Source of the DNA: an uncultured Candidatus Saccharibacteria bacterium
GTDB lineage: Bacteria > Patescibacteriota > Saccharimonadia > Saccharimonadales > Saccharimonadaceae
Direction of reading: 5' to 3'
NCBI GenBank assembly: GCA_947304155.1
Contig: CAMZAD010000005.1
Span: 1 to 61,604, forward strand
Length of the DNA stretch: 61,604 bases
The notes below the pieces were generated by a model. The model saw only the letters and a list, made by a program, of their open reading frames with translations. It was not told the DNA's origin and did no database searches. Within the stretch, counting starts at the first letter, position 1. Every line of letters begins with the position of its first letter. Positions 15,985 to 23,691 of the stretch are shown here, in pieces. Both the position numbers and the translations under genes were made by a program.

Positions 15985-17094
15985 TTAGACGTGGCGGACC
16001 TTGCGGCGGATAGTCTCAATTACGTAGGTTTTAGTGTAATATTTAAATGGCTTCAAAATTAAATCTTGGGCTGGAAGATAGCGGAACTCATCAACGCCAA
16101 AGCCGCGTTTAAAGACTGAGACGCCATAGAAGCGATGCTTTGTGTCATTCTCATCAACAATGCCCCAGAAGTTATAGCGTTCAATGCCACGCTTTCTAGC
16201 ATCACGCATAGCTTCCATGTGAAGTAGTGGCGCACCAGAAAGTTTTGTGCCGAGTTCTGAACTTACACCATAGTGGTAGCTAGCTTCGTTGCCGTAGAAA
16301 ATCATAAAGTTCTGAGCCAAGATATTGCTTTCGCCTTCGGCGCCGAGCTCTTTTTTCTTCTCATCGGTAATTTTTGCGGTGTAGAGCACAGCTTCGCCGT
16401 TTGGTGCAAAGGCTGCAAATTGCTTCGTCAAGAAGTCTTCTGAGAAGGCATAGAAATCGTGACGCTTTGCGGTCTGAAGTTGAATCTCATAAAAAGTATG
16501 AATATCTTTTGGATCGGTTGATTTTTCAACGATGATGCCGTTTTTAGCGGCCTTTCTCAAGGCGCGGCGAAGACGTTGGCGCATACCAACCATAATTTCC
16601 TCTTCAGATTTTCTAAGATCTAGGACGCCAGCAAATTCAACCGAAAGATACATTGGAGCTTTTTTGAAACCGTAGTTTCTAAAAATTCGCTCATTCATCA
16701 AAGAGTTTTCGCATTGTGGACGGACGCGAACAAAGACACAATCAAGTTTCGTAGCCTGTTCCTTCATATCATCAAAGACGGTTTTGACGATAGTTTCGTC
16801 TGACCAGTCTAGAATTGGACCACCAGCCACTGCGAGATGGCGACCGCGCTTTGCGTGCTCAACCTCACCCGCGTAAGCTGCGATAATCTTATTGTCACTA
16901 TCAAGCACGATACGTCTGACGATTTCCTCACCACGACTCTTATGAAACTCGTAAAAATCCCAGGACTGCAAGAAGTTAGCACTCTTATGTGAGGTAATAA
17001 ACTCATCCCACTTAGCCTTATCTTCGGCGTCTTTGACGGTGGTTTTTAGAATCTTATTTAGACTCTCCTTATTCAACTTGTTTTCTTTTTTCAT
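15985..17094 (-). CDS. FemAB-family peptidoglycan aminoacyltransferase, copy 2
   Basis: A 369-residue protein of the FemX/FemAB family, which add amino acids from aminoacyl-tRNA to the peptidoglycan stem peptide. Two GNAT-like halves are visible: residues 40-170 (ANFLQSWDFYEFHKSRGEEI, KRGRHLAVAGGPILDW, VRVRPQCENS) and 175-360 (EEEIMVGMRQRLRRALRKA, LLHMEAMRDARKRGIERYNF, WGIVDEND). The family's coiled-coil arm is absent or very short. The start overlaps the stop of copy 1 by four bases (ATGA). Last gene of the cell-wall operon. Which amino acid it adds cannot be read from the sequence. Confidence 0.88.
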   Translation of the reverse strand: MKKENKLNKESLNKILKTTVKDAEDKAKWDEFITSHKSANFLQSWDFYEFHKSRGEEIVRRIVLDSDNKIIAAYAGEVEHAKRGRHLAVAGGPILDWSDETIVKTVFDDMKEQATKLDCVFVRVRPQCENSLMNERIFRNYGFKKAPMYLSVEFAGVLDLRKSEEEIMVGMRQRLRRALRKAAKNGIIVEKSTDPKDIHTFYEIQLQTAKRHDFYAFSEDFLTKQFAAFAPNGEAVLYTAKITDEKKKELGAEGESNILAQNFMIFYGNEASYHYGVSSELGTKLSGAPLLHMEAMRDARKRGIERYNFWGIVDENDTKHRFYGVSVFKRGFGVDEFRYLPAQDLILKPFKYYTKTYVIETIRRKVRHV

Positions 17095-18128
17095 GATAAG
17101 TGCCTTATTTTCTTTCTTACATTCTCAATGATTTTCGTTTTCTGATAGAGGATTTTGTTAATGACGAGGTCTTGGGCTGGGATAAATTCAACTTGTTCGC
17201 CACCAAAGCCCGTCTTAAAGGTCGTAACCCTAGCATAGCGGTGATTTGGCTGGTTTGGCGGAGCGATTCCCCAGAGATTAAAGCGTTTAAAGCCTTTCTT
17301 CTGATAATCTTTCATCGCTTGCCAGAGCATCGCGTAGGCGCCTGGAACCGTGTGGCCAACCAAGGTACTGGCTGCTTCAAAATATTCTACTTCGTCATAA
17401 AGGCTAATGAAGAGGCCGTAGCAAATCACTGTGTCTTTTGGAATAAAATCACCTTCTGGCTCGCCGTCGATAACCTTCTTGCCGTCAGCGGTGATGTTCT
17501 TAGTGGTTTTAGCGACGTAGATATTTACGTTGTCACCAAAGATTTCACGGTATGCTTCGAGCTCATCCATGCTTGGTGGAATAAAGTTCTGACGGGCAGC
17601 GGTTTCTTTTTGGACGGCGTGGAATTCTTCAAATAATTCTTTAGAATTGCCTGAGATAGCCTTAATGCCAAGTTTCTCAGCGCGGCGAACCTCATAGCGA
17701 GTTTGGCGACGCATCTCGGCAAGTAAAGTATCCTCGCTTTTCGTTAAGTCCAAAATTACAGTATTCTGAGCGTGAAGATGAAACGGAGCATGCACGGCGC
17801 CAATTTTCTTCATGATAGCCTGATTTTCGGCAGTATTTAGAAGCTGTGGGCGGAAGCGTACAAAGGTACACTTATTCTCCTTGGCGGTTTCGCGGATTTT
17901 TTGGAAATCCTTTTCAACTCTTTTCTGGTCCTGCCAGTTAATCAACGGTCCGCCTGGAATTTCAAGATAACGGCCACGGCGGGCGTTCTTGACGATTGCG
18001 AGCGCCTTGTCGCCGCCGTCAAACTCAATTTCAATTGCTTTGTGGCCAACTTTTTCAGCTACGCTTCCCCATTCTTCAGATTGGAGAAAATTTGCTTCGG
18101 CGTGAGCTTTATAAGTCTCGTTCGACAT
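17091..18128 (-). CDS. FemAB-family peptidoglycan aminoacyltransferase, copy 1
   Basis: A 345-residue paralogue of the next gene, with the same motifs: ANFLQSEEWGSVAEKVGHKA, RRGRYLEIPGGPLINWQDQK, VRFRPQLLN, EDTLLAEMRRQTRYEVRRAE, AMLWQAMKDYQKKGFKRFNL and WGIAPPNQPNHR. Two consecutive FemAB enzymes usually add successive residues of an interpeptide bridge, as FemA and FemB do in staphylococci. Both copies end in a similar basic tail (KIRHLS here, RRKVRHV in copy 2). The ATG shares a base with the upstream aminotransferase-like gene's stop and is preceded by a good GGAGG. Confidence 0.88.
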   Translation of the reverse strand: MSNETYKAHAEANFLQSEEWGSVAEKVGHKAIEIEFDGGDKALAIVKNARRGRYLEIPGGPLINWQDQKRVEKDFQKIRETAKENKCTFVRFRPQLLNTAENQAIMKKIGAVHAPFHLHAQNTVILDLTKSEDTLLAEMRRQTRYEVRRAEKLGIKAISGNSKELFEEFHAVQKETAARQNFIPPSMDELEAYREIFGDNVNIYVAKTTKNITADGKKVIDGEPEGDFIPKDTVICYGLFISLYDEVEYFEAASTLVGHTVPGAYAMLWQAMKDYQKKGFKRFNLWGIAPPNQPNHRYARVTTFKTGFGGEQVEFIPAQDLVINKILYQKTKIIENVRKKIRHLS

Positions 18129-19291
18129 TATTTTCCTCCTTTCATTAAATGTTTTTCGATAATTTTACGGGCTTTCACTAATTTTGTGCGTGGGTAATGG
18201 TTTGGCAGATTCACGATATGTTTTGCAATTTCCATAGCCACTGGACACTCGTTTTCTGGGTAGCCGACCTTATTGTAATATCGGATTGGCGAGACTGGGA
18301 CATCATACCAAGTGTCGTTCATGATAAAACCAGCCTTTTCGAGTTCTTTTAAGGTCTCGTCGCGGTCTTCAACTAAGAAGAATTCACGAATTGGCGGACG
18401 GTTTTCTGGAATCTTTTCAAGTTGCTTCAATGCGAGCTTAGCTTGCCAGTGAGTTAGGCGGGTTTTAAGATCAAGCGTGGCGTCAGCTGAGCGCTTAATA
18501 AGATGAAGTTTCAGAAGCAGGCTAGTATAGAGCTTGCCGAGGTGAATACGATATAAGATTCTGATATCAAGTCCGAAGCTTGGATAAAAACGATCCCTAA
18601 AGCGGTCACCAAATTTTGGTTTTTTCGTTGGTGCTTTTGGTAATTTTACGATTTTAGTTTCGTAGCGTCCGCGCTCAGTGCGATAAGTAATTTCCTTTGA
18701 GCGAATAACGAGTGCGCCACCAGAAATTGTGTCGATCGACTTTCCCTTACCAAAGCTCAGCGCTGCAAAATCACCAATCGTGCCAGCTTCGCGGCCATCT
18801 TTATAGGAGATGCCAGCACAGTGCGCCAAATCTTCAACAAGGACAAGATTGTGTTTTCTAACGCTTGCCTCAATTGATTTAATATCACATGGCATGCCGA
18901 GGTTATTCTGAACGATAACAGCTTTGACATTTTTGTGCTTTCTCAAGGTTTTTTCAAGCGTTTCGCCGTCAAAATGCAAAGTGTTTGGCTCAATATCAGC
19001 AAAGACTGGTGTAAAACCAGCAGATTTAATTGCCTCAACTACAGCATAGCAAGTCAAGGAAGTTAGAACGACACCTGGGTGTTCGCCATTTTTCTTTGGC
19101 ACGGTAGCGCGAAGGCCAGCCGAAAGAGCCGAGCGGCCATTATGGTATAAGAAGACGTTCTCCTCGCTAACTTTGTAGCGCTTTGCGAGATGCTCCTTCA
19201 ATTTTCTTGAAGACTTTTTTGTGCCGACAGCAAAAGTATGGCGCACAGTGTCCCTAAATTTATAGTTTGCGGCTTGCCCCAAGAAATACAT
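18128..19291 (-). CDS. DegT/DnrJ/EryC1-type PLP aminotransferase-like protein
   Basis: A 387-residue fold-type I PLP enzyme. Seen: HNGRSALSAGLRA (cofactor phosphate site), VVLTSLTCYAVVEAIKSAGF, FADIEPNTLHFD, VIVQNNLGMPCDI, LVEDLAHCAG (aspartate that pairs with the PLP nitrogen) and SFGKGKSIDTISGGAL, where the Lys candidates for the internal aldimine lie. The family transaminates sugar nucleotides or makes unusual amino acids. Placed between a Mur ligase and FemAB ligases, it may supply or modify an amino group for wall precursors; this is inference. It joins its neighbours at one-base overlaps, so translation is coupled. Confidence 0.8.
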   Translation of the reverse strand: MYFLGQAANYKFRDTVRHTFAVGTKKSSRKLKEHLAKRYKVSEENVFLYHNGRSALSAGLRATVPKKNGEHPGVVLTSLTCYAVVEAIKSAGFTPVFADIEPNTLHFDGETLEKTLRKHKNVKAVIVQNNLGMPCDIKSIEASVRKHNLVLVEDLAHCAGISYKDGREAGTIGDFAALSFGKGKSIDTISGGALVIRSKEITYRTERGRYETKIVKLPKAPTKKPKFGDRFRDRFYPSFGLDIRILYRIHLGKLYTSLLLKLHLIKRSADATLDLKTRLTHWQAKLALKQLEKIPENRPPIREFFLVEDRDETLKELEKAGFIMNDTWYDVPVSPIRYYNKVGYPENECPVAMEIAKHIVNLPNHYPRTKLVKARKIIEKHLMKGGK

Positions 19292-19971
19292 TATTTAATC
19301 GTCTCCATAATTTTATTAATTGCGCGCGCAAGCCCAGCTGGGTCGGCGATATATGGCGCATGAGTCCAGTTTTTATAAGTGACCAAGGTCGAACCTTCAA
19401 TCATTTTGTGCATTTTCTCAGCTTGGCGAAGTGGCGTGACAGTATCTTTCTCACCCCAAAGAATTGAGGTATTAGTTTTTACCTTTTTAATATCAAGTTT
19501 CTTATCGGAGCTCAACATGTTAGCGAGAGTTTGTTTCATATTCTCTGGCGCACGGTCATAATCAGAGGCACCAACGAGTTTATGGAAGACTTTGCGAAGC
19601 AAGGCGGACTTTTTTAAAGGAGCAAAGATTTTGCTAAGCCTTCTTGAGATGTCACGTTTTGCGGATTTTTCGTAGACACCAGCAGCGTCAAGCAAAATGA
19701 GGTGCTTTAACTTATTTGGTTTTTCAGCGCAAAGATTCAACAAGATACGGCCGCCATTACTGTGGCCAAGTGCAATACTGCCGTTTGGAATGTTTTTATC
19801 GGCCCAATTTTTGTAGCCTTCAATATCCCAAACATTTTTACTGCCAGTAGTTAAGCCTGGCACATGAAGCATTTCAACTTCAATATCATATTCGCTTTTA
19901 AGTAAGCTAATTGTCCTCGCCCATGGTTCAACGGTATAAGTCCAACCGTGAATTACATATAACTTTTTCAT
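19291..19971 (-). CDS. Alpha/beta hydrolase, 226 aa
   Basis: Starts MKKLYVIHGWTY (oxyanion region HGW), has the nucleophile elbow GHSNGG with Ser near residue 77, an acidic residue in LWGEKDTVTP, and the catalytic His in NWTHAPYIADP. It is cytoplasmic, with no signal peptide. The substrate is unknown. The cell-wall operon context suggests an ester or amide linked to wall precursors. A longer frame exists upstream, but the ATG at 19971 has AAGGAG at five bases and the upstream codons overlap the Mur ligase gene. Confidence 0.85.
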   Translation of the reverse strand: MKKLYVIHGWTYTVEPWARTISLLKSEYDIEVEMLHVPGLTTGSKNVWDIEGYKNWADKNIPNGSIALGHSNGGRILLNLCAEKPNKLKHLILLDAAGVYEKSAKRDISRRLSKIFAPLKKSALLRKVFHKLVGASDYDRAPENMKQTLANMLSSDKKLDIKKVKTNTSILWGEKDTVTPLRQAEKMHKMIEGSTLVTYKNWTHAPYIADPAGLARAINKIMETIK

Positions 19972-19987
19972 CCGCACTCCTTTTTTA

Positions 19988-21280
19988 TTATGAATCCAAC
20001 CCTCGTTTTTTCCTTCGGTTAATCGCAGCTTTTTCACGACGTGGCAATTTCTTTGCATCTTCCGGATTCTTGAGCAACTTTTCAATAATCCATTCAAGAT
20101 ATTGTGAACCCTTAAAGACTAAAGTTTCTTTCCCGGTAGTATTGTCTTCGATATATTTCAAAGCTTCACGTGGTTCGAGCGTTGAGAAGACCTCAAACCC
20201 CATTTTCTTTAACTTTGGCGCGGTATATTTCTTAGTGCGGCGACCAATCAAGATGATTCTTTCAGGTTTAACGTCAGCCAAAATATCTGCGAGTTTGCCA
20301 TGCTCTTTGCCTTCGATTGAACCTTGGTCGACAATATCACCAATCACGAGCCATTTATGTTTCACATCCATATCTTTGGCCATGCGCATGATTGACTCAA
20401 CGGAAATTAAATGAGCATTATAAGATGAATCAATTAGTTTCAAGCCGTTCTTGCCCTCAAAATAGGAGCTGCGGCCTGGAGGAAGTGGCATGCCAGAAAA
20501 ATCGGTATTAAGTTTAACTTTCAAGTATTCACAGAGCTTCTTCAATTGAACTAATTGAATCGCGAGATCGCGTGGCATTGGATTATAGAAGTGGAGCTTC
20601 GTGCCAGAGACGGTAAAGTCAGTATAATCTGGCTTGATTTCATATTTTTCACATTCTTTCTTAAAGCATGGAACAATTTCGGCGGCAACATTGTGATGTT
20701 CCTTAACTTTTTGGCAAGCGCGGACCATTAGAGGGACGTCGCCGTCAATATAGACGCGACCGGTTGAATATTGTGGTAACATCGCAAATTCATGGGTAAT
20801 TGCTTTATCGATATTCTCAAAGGTGCCATCTTTAACTTGGCCCTCAAATTGCACAGCGTGTGAGCGGCCGAGCGCTACCCAAAGCGTCACTTCAGGCTTG
20901 AGCCATTTTGCCAAAAACTCAGTCTCGTGTGGCCTTTCGCCATCGATTTCTACAACATAAAATTCTTCGGTGTGGCGGAAGAAAAGTGAGCGAATTGGTA
21001 CGGCAAGAATCAAATAAAACCAGCGGAGTTTCGAACCGGTAATGCCGCGAAGTCCGACTAAATCAAAAGCAATACCAAAAGCCGAGTTGGCATCGTGAGA
21101 ATAGTGAGCCTTCTTACCGAGTTGTTGTTCAATCAGATGAAGCATAGTCGTTTTACCGACAGAGCCGGTAATTGCAATTACGCGTGGATGCCAGCGCTTA
21201 AAAGCGTGGTTCGAAAAAAACCGAAAGTATCCGGCAGCAACAAAGTAGAAACGTTTCTTCATTCGCATTACAAACGTCAT
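19988..21280 (-). CDS. Mur ligase family protein (MurF-like)
   Basis: A 430-residue ATP-dependent amide ligase. The P-loop is VIAITGSVGKTTMLHLIEQQ (residues 34-53); ANSAFGIAFDL and FYVVEIDGERPHETEFL are the metal and substrate region of MurF-like proteins; IDSSYNAHLISVESIM (family D-Y/SNAxPxSM) and VIGDIVDQGSIEGKEHG belong to the C-terminal domain. A basic tail (RREKAAINRRKKRGL) and a hydrophobic patch at 85-105 are unusual. The promoter's -10 (TAAAAT, 21292-21287) ends six bases before the ATG, so the operon mRNA is predicted leaderless. First gene of a five-gene cell-wall operon. Whether this is the housekeeping MurF or an extra ligase is unclear. Confidence 0.82.
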   Translation of the reverse strand: MTFVMRMKKRFYFVAAGYFRFFSNHAFKRWHPRVIAITGSVGKTTMLHLIEQQLGKKAHYSHDANSAFGIAFDLVGLRGITGSKLRWFYLILAVPIRSLFFRHTEEFYVVEIDGERPHETEFLAKWLKPEVTLWVALGRSHAVQFEGQVKDGTFENIDKAITHEFAMLPQYSTGRVYIDGDVPLMVRACQKVKEHHNVAAEIVPCFKKECEKYEIKPDYTDFTVSGTKLHFYNPMPRDLAIQLVQLKKLCEYLKVKLNTDFSGMPLPPGRSSYFEGKNGLKLIDSSYNAHLISVESIMRMAKDMDVKHKWLVIGDIVDQGSIEGKEHGKLADILADVKPERIILIGRRTKKYTAPKLKKMGFEVFSTLEPREALKYIEDNTTGKETLVFKGSQYLEWIIEKLLKNPEDAKKLPRREKAAINRRKKRGLDS

Positions 21281-21286
21281 ATCTAT

Positions 21287-21295
21287 ATTTTACCA
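21287..21295 (-). promoter_or_regulatory. Cell-wall operon promoter, leaderless type
   Basis: Extended -10 TGGTAAAAT, exactly six bases from the Mur ligase ATG. Confidence 0.65.
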
Positions 21296-21297
21296 CG

Positions 21298-21332
21298 AAA
21301 AAGCTCCGCCAGTAAATATCGGCGGAGCAATT
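21298..21332. terminator. Terminator of the 21334-21933 gene
   Basis: GCTCCGCC and GGCGGAGC, a perfect 8-bp stem with a 10-base loop, with T-runs on both strands. It lies just upstream of the Mur ligase -10. Confidence 0.85.
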
Positions 21333-21333
21333 T

Positions 21334-21933
21334 TTAATCGTCATGTGGGCCATCAATTGCACCCTTTTCATCAAGCTCGAAATGAACGATTTTTAGTCCT
21401 TTAAACGGACATTCATTATTCGAGCCGTCTTCCGGCAGGTTTTCGATGAGCTTTTTTAGGCTTTCAACTACTCTCCTGTCGTAGGTAAAAGAGGTTGCGG
21501 TATCCATAATAATGTCAGTTGATTCTTGTTCTGGAACGAGGTAAATTCCACACATATCCTCAACTCTCATTGAAGTATGAACACCGTCGTTGCCATATCT
21601 TGTAACTAAGAGGATTTTTTCGCCCTTAATTTTAAACAAGATAGCCTGGCAAAGCTCACCGTTCTCTTGGTAAACGTAACGCTGAAAATCTTTTGCGCCA
21701 CGTTCTTTAAGATACGATTTTAAATCAATTGTGAGTCCATCCTTATCTGGATAAAGCTCGTCAGCGTAGTGTAGACCCGACAAATTTGCTCTGTGCGGGT
21801 CGTAAAAGATTAGTCTTTCCTCCTTTTGCATTTGCTTTATGTATATTGTCAGCATTACAACAATACCAGCAAAGTAAATAATAAGCATCCACAAAAGTAG
21901 GGTGGTAAATCTAATACCATGCCTTTCTTCCAT
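21334..21933 (-). CDS. Orphan single-pass membrane protein, 199 aa
   Basis: Not recognised. One membrane helix at residues 12-32 (LLLWMLIIYFAGIVVMLTIY) follows a short cytoplasmic head; residues 35-199 look soluble and mixed-charge, ending KGAIDGPHDD. The orientation cannot be fixed. The ATG follows AAAGGGGG. Its promoter is almost a copy of the one driving the 25020-26025 membrane operon (both TTGAAAAATT, then TTTTATGGTATAAT), which suggests shared regulation. Confidence 0.72.
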   Translation of the reverse strand: MEERHGIRFTTLLLWMLIIYFAGIVVMLTIYIKQMQKEERLIFYDPHRANLSGLHYADELYPDKDGLTIDLKSYLKERGAKDFQRYVYQENGELCQAILFKIKGEKILLVTRYGNDGVHTSMRVEDMCGIYLVPEQESTDIIMDTATSFTYDRRVVESLKKLIENLPEDGSNNECPFKGLKIVHFELDEKGAIDGPHDD

Positions 21934-21973
21934 GACTATCCCCCTTTCTGAAAAGTTCCGTGTGATTCTTTAT

Positions 21974-22002
21974 ATTATACCATAAAAAGTATAATTTTTC
22001 AA
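21974..22002 (-). promoter_or_regulatory. Promoter of the 21334-21933 gene
   Basis: TTGAAA, 17 bp, TATAAT, extended TGG, on the minus strand. The -35 overlaps the stop codon of the acyltransferase gene. Confidence 0.75.
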
Positions 22003-23039
22003 GCTTGAGCCGCTTTTGAACGATTTTTAATGAGAATTTTGAAATATTTTTTGCCAAGAATAAAGATTGTGAAGACTACGACATTAAAGATTAGGCGGCA
22101 AACGGCCGAGAAGTAGGCTGATTTAAGCGAGCCGGTGCGATAATCCCAAACTTGTTGAAGAAAAACCTCGTCTAGGCTATGGAGAATTAAAAACGTGAGC
22201 GTGTTTTGCCCCAGAAAGACCAGCACATTTGCGGCTTTTTTGGCGACTTTACCGGATTTTTTCAGTGTTTCCTCGACAGCCATCGCAAGATTTGCCATCA
22301 CAAAACTACCCGCCACCGCCTCAAGTGCGCAAAGTTCATATCCAGCATAATAGCGCGGATAAAGCTCAATATAACACCAGCGTATCAGCATCGAGAACCA
22401 GAACGTAACAGAGACGAGAAGTAGGATTGTGGTGTATTTTTGGATGATTTTTTCGTATTTTCGCCACAAAATTCCAATCTCAATAAACATTGTCGCCACG
22501 AACGCCACATCAACATAAAACCAGAGCCAGCGCTGCGACACCCCGAGAAAGATTCCAAGCGCGCCAAGCAGGAAGAAAATAATCCAGTTTTTGTCGCTTT
22601 TTATCACGACATTTACAAAATCCATAATAGTTCTGGCAATAAATAGCACCACTAAAAACCATAAAGCGGCGATATTTCCAAGACAATTTGGCTCAGCGTT
22701 AAGCGCAAATTGCGTAAATGTATCGCCGGCGACCTTCGGAATTGCACTTAGTCCGCCGTCATGCAAGATTGCTCGTCCAAGAATAAAGATGATAACTGTG
22801 ACGATAGTTGGAATAATGAGATATAAGAAGTTCTTTTTGAGATGTTTTTTGAAGGTAGTAAAGTCCTCGGCCAGCTTCATTGTGAAACCTGAAAGGATAA
22901 AAAACAGCGGCATATGGAATGAGAAAATGAAGTTACGAAGGTAGGTGTCGAGTTCAAGTGTATGTGAAATCGGCACAGAAAGAATCGCGAGTGCTTTCGC
23001 GATGTCCACCCACAAAATTCGCTTTTTTGCGGACTTCAA
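21999..23039 (-). CDS. Acyltransferase family 3 membrane protein, 346 aa
   Basis: About ten membrane helices. The family start is clear: RILWVDIAKALAILSVPISH (Asp and His typical of the OatA/NodX acyltransferase 3 fold), then FIFSFHMPLFFILSGF, where family members read SFHMPLFFFLSG. It moves acyl groups, often acetyl, to extracytoplasmic sugars of wall or surface polymers. Start chosen is TTG at 23039, five bases after AGGAGG; upstream codons run into the GC-rich element and are not coding-like. An extended -10 (TGCTATAAT) lies near 23062-23070 on the minus strand. Confidence 0.88.
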   Translation of the reverse strand: MKSAKKRILWVDIAKALAILSVPISHTLELDTYLRNFIFSFHMPLFFILSGFTMKLAEDFTTFKKHLKKNFLYLIIPTIVTVIIFILGRAILHDGGLSAIPKVAGDTFTQFALNAEPNCLGNIAALWFLVVLFIARTIMDFVNVVIKSDKNWIIFFLLGALGIFLGVSQRWLWFYVDVAFVATMFIEIGILWRKYEKIIQKYTTILLLVSVTFWFSMLIRWCYIELYPRYYAGYELCALEAVAGSFVMANLAMAVEETLKKSGKVAKKAANVLVFLGQNTLTFLILHSLDEVFLQQVWDYRTGSLKSAYFSAVCRLIFNVVVFTIFILGKKYFKILIKNRSKAAQA

Positions 23040-23070
23040 AATAACCTCCTGTTCCTTATTATTATAGCAT

Positions 23071-23197
23071 AGTAAAATAGAACAGATCTTTTTGCGTGGC
23101 TTTCGCCGTTGCTCGACCCCGTCGTCACGGGACGAGCCCGGCGATTCTCGCTCGTGCGCTGCGAAGAGCCCCCTCAAAAAGACTATTCTATTTTACT
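23071..23197. repeat. 127-bp GC-rich inverted-repeat element, candidate structured RNA or MITE
   Basis: Perfect 12-bp inverted ends: AGTAAAATAGAA at 23071-23082 and TTCTATTTTACT at 23186-23197. A second nested pair is CTTTTTG (23088-23094) and CAAAAAG (23175-23181). The 80-bp core is much richer in GC than its surroundings and folds: CGCCG-GCTCG-CCCGT around CGTC, then ACGGG-CGAGC-CGGCG; also GGCTTTCGC against GCGAAGAGCC. No frame in it looks like protein. It sits between rpsJ and the acyltransferase promoter. Confidence 0.6.
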
Positions 23198-23206
23198 TAA
23201 TGACAC

Positions 23207-23234
23207 AAAAATAGCCTCATGCGAGGCTATTTTT
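23207..23234. terminator. rpsJ terminator
   Basis: AAAAATAGCCTC and its exact complement GAGGCTATTTTT around ATGC; a perfect 12-bp stem three bases after the rpsJ stop. Confidence 0.9.
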
Positions 23235-23236
23235 AA

Positions 23237-23563
23237 TTACATCTTGATTTCTGCATCAACGCCACTTGGGAGTGAAAGATTTTGAAGTGAATCAATAGTC
23301 TTTGGAGTAGCGTTTGAGATATCGATTAAGCGCTTGTGAACTTTCATTTCGAATGCTTCACCGCCGGTCTTGTAGACGTGTGGTGATTTAACAACTGTGA
23401 AAGTTGAGCGTTTGGTTGGAAGAGGTACTGGACCGCTAACGGTTGCACCTGTGCGGATTGCGGTATCGACGATTTGCTTTGCGCTTTGGTCGATAACGCG
23501 GTGATCGTAAGCCTTGAGGCGGATACGAATCTTGAGACCTTCAGCTTTTTTAGCTTCTGCCAT
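23237..23563 (-). CDS. rpsJ: 30S ribosomal protein S10
   Basis: A 108-residue S10 with [60 protein letters not shown] and the C-terminal [12 protein letters not shown]. The 102-residue E. coli form also ends in PSGVDV. S10 belongs to the 30S head and also pairs with NusB in antitermination. Unlike the usual S10 operon it is alone: a terminator follows directly, and tuf upstream has its own terminator. An extended -10 (TGCTAAAAT, near 23642-23650) and a leader with an ATCCGA/TCGGAT hairpin precede it. Confidence 0.98.
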   Translation of the reverse strand: MAEAKKAEGLKIRIRLKAYDHRVIDQSAKQIVDTAIRTGATVSGPVPLPTKRSTFTVVKSPHVYKTGGEAFEMKVHKRLIDISNATPKTIDSLQNLSLPSGVDAEIKM

Positions 23564-23584
23564 GATTTGTGCCTTTCTTATCCG

Positions 23585-23619
23585 ATAACCTCGAAAGAAT
23601 GGAGTTTTTCGGATTTGAT
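23585..23619 (-). promoter_or_regulatory. Leader hairpin of rpsJ
   Basis: Minus-strand ATCCGA pairs with TCGGAT, with AAC-TC against GA-G-GTT inside. There is no T-run; possibly translational control. Confidence 0.4.
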
Positions 23620-23650
23620 ATTAATTTTATATAGATGATATTTTAGCACA

Positions 23651-23678
23651 AAAAGAGGGCTCTGTAAAGCCCTCTTTC
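23651..23678. terminator. tuf terminator
   Basis: AAAGAGGGCT and AGCCCTCTTT around a 6-base loop, a 10-bp stem with minus-strand T-run. Confidence 0.88.
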
Positions 23679-23691
23679 TTAGCGTCCGTTA

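Noticed and set aside
17100-17636. Plus-strand open frame of 178 codons over the FemAB gene
   Set aside because: Shadow of FemAB copy 1; no promoter, no ribosome site and no recognisable protein features.
23094-23174. GC-rich core as part of the acyltransferase coding region
   Set aside because: The frame is open to 23177, but the acyltransferase family start and an ideal AGGAGG with TTG lie at 23039, and a -10 box lies between; the upstream codons look unlike the rest.
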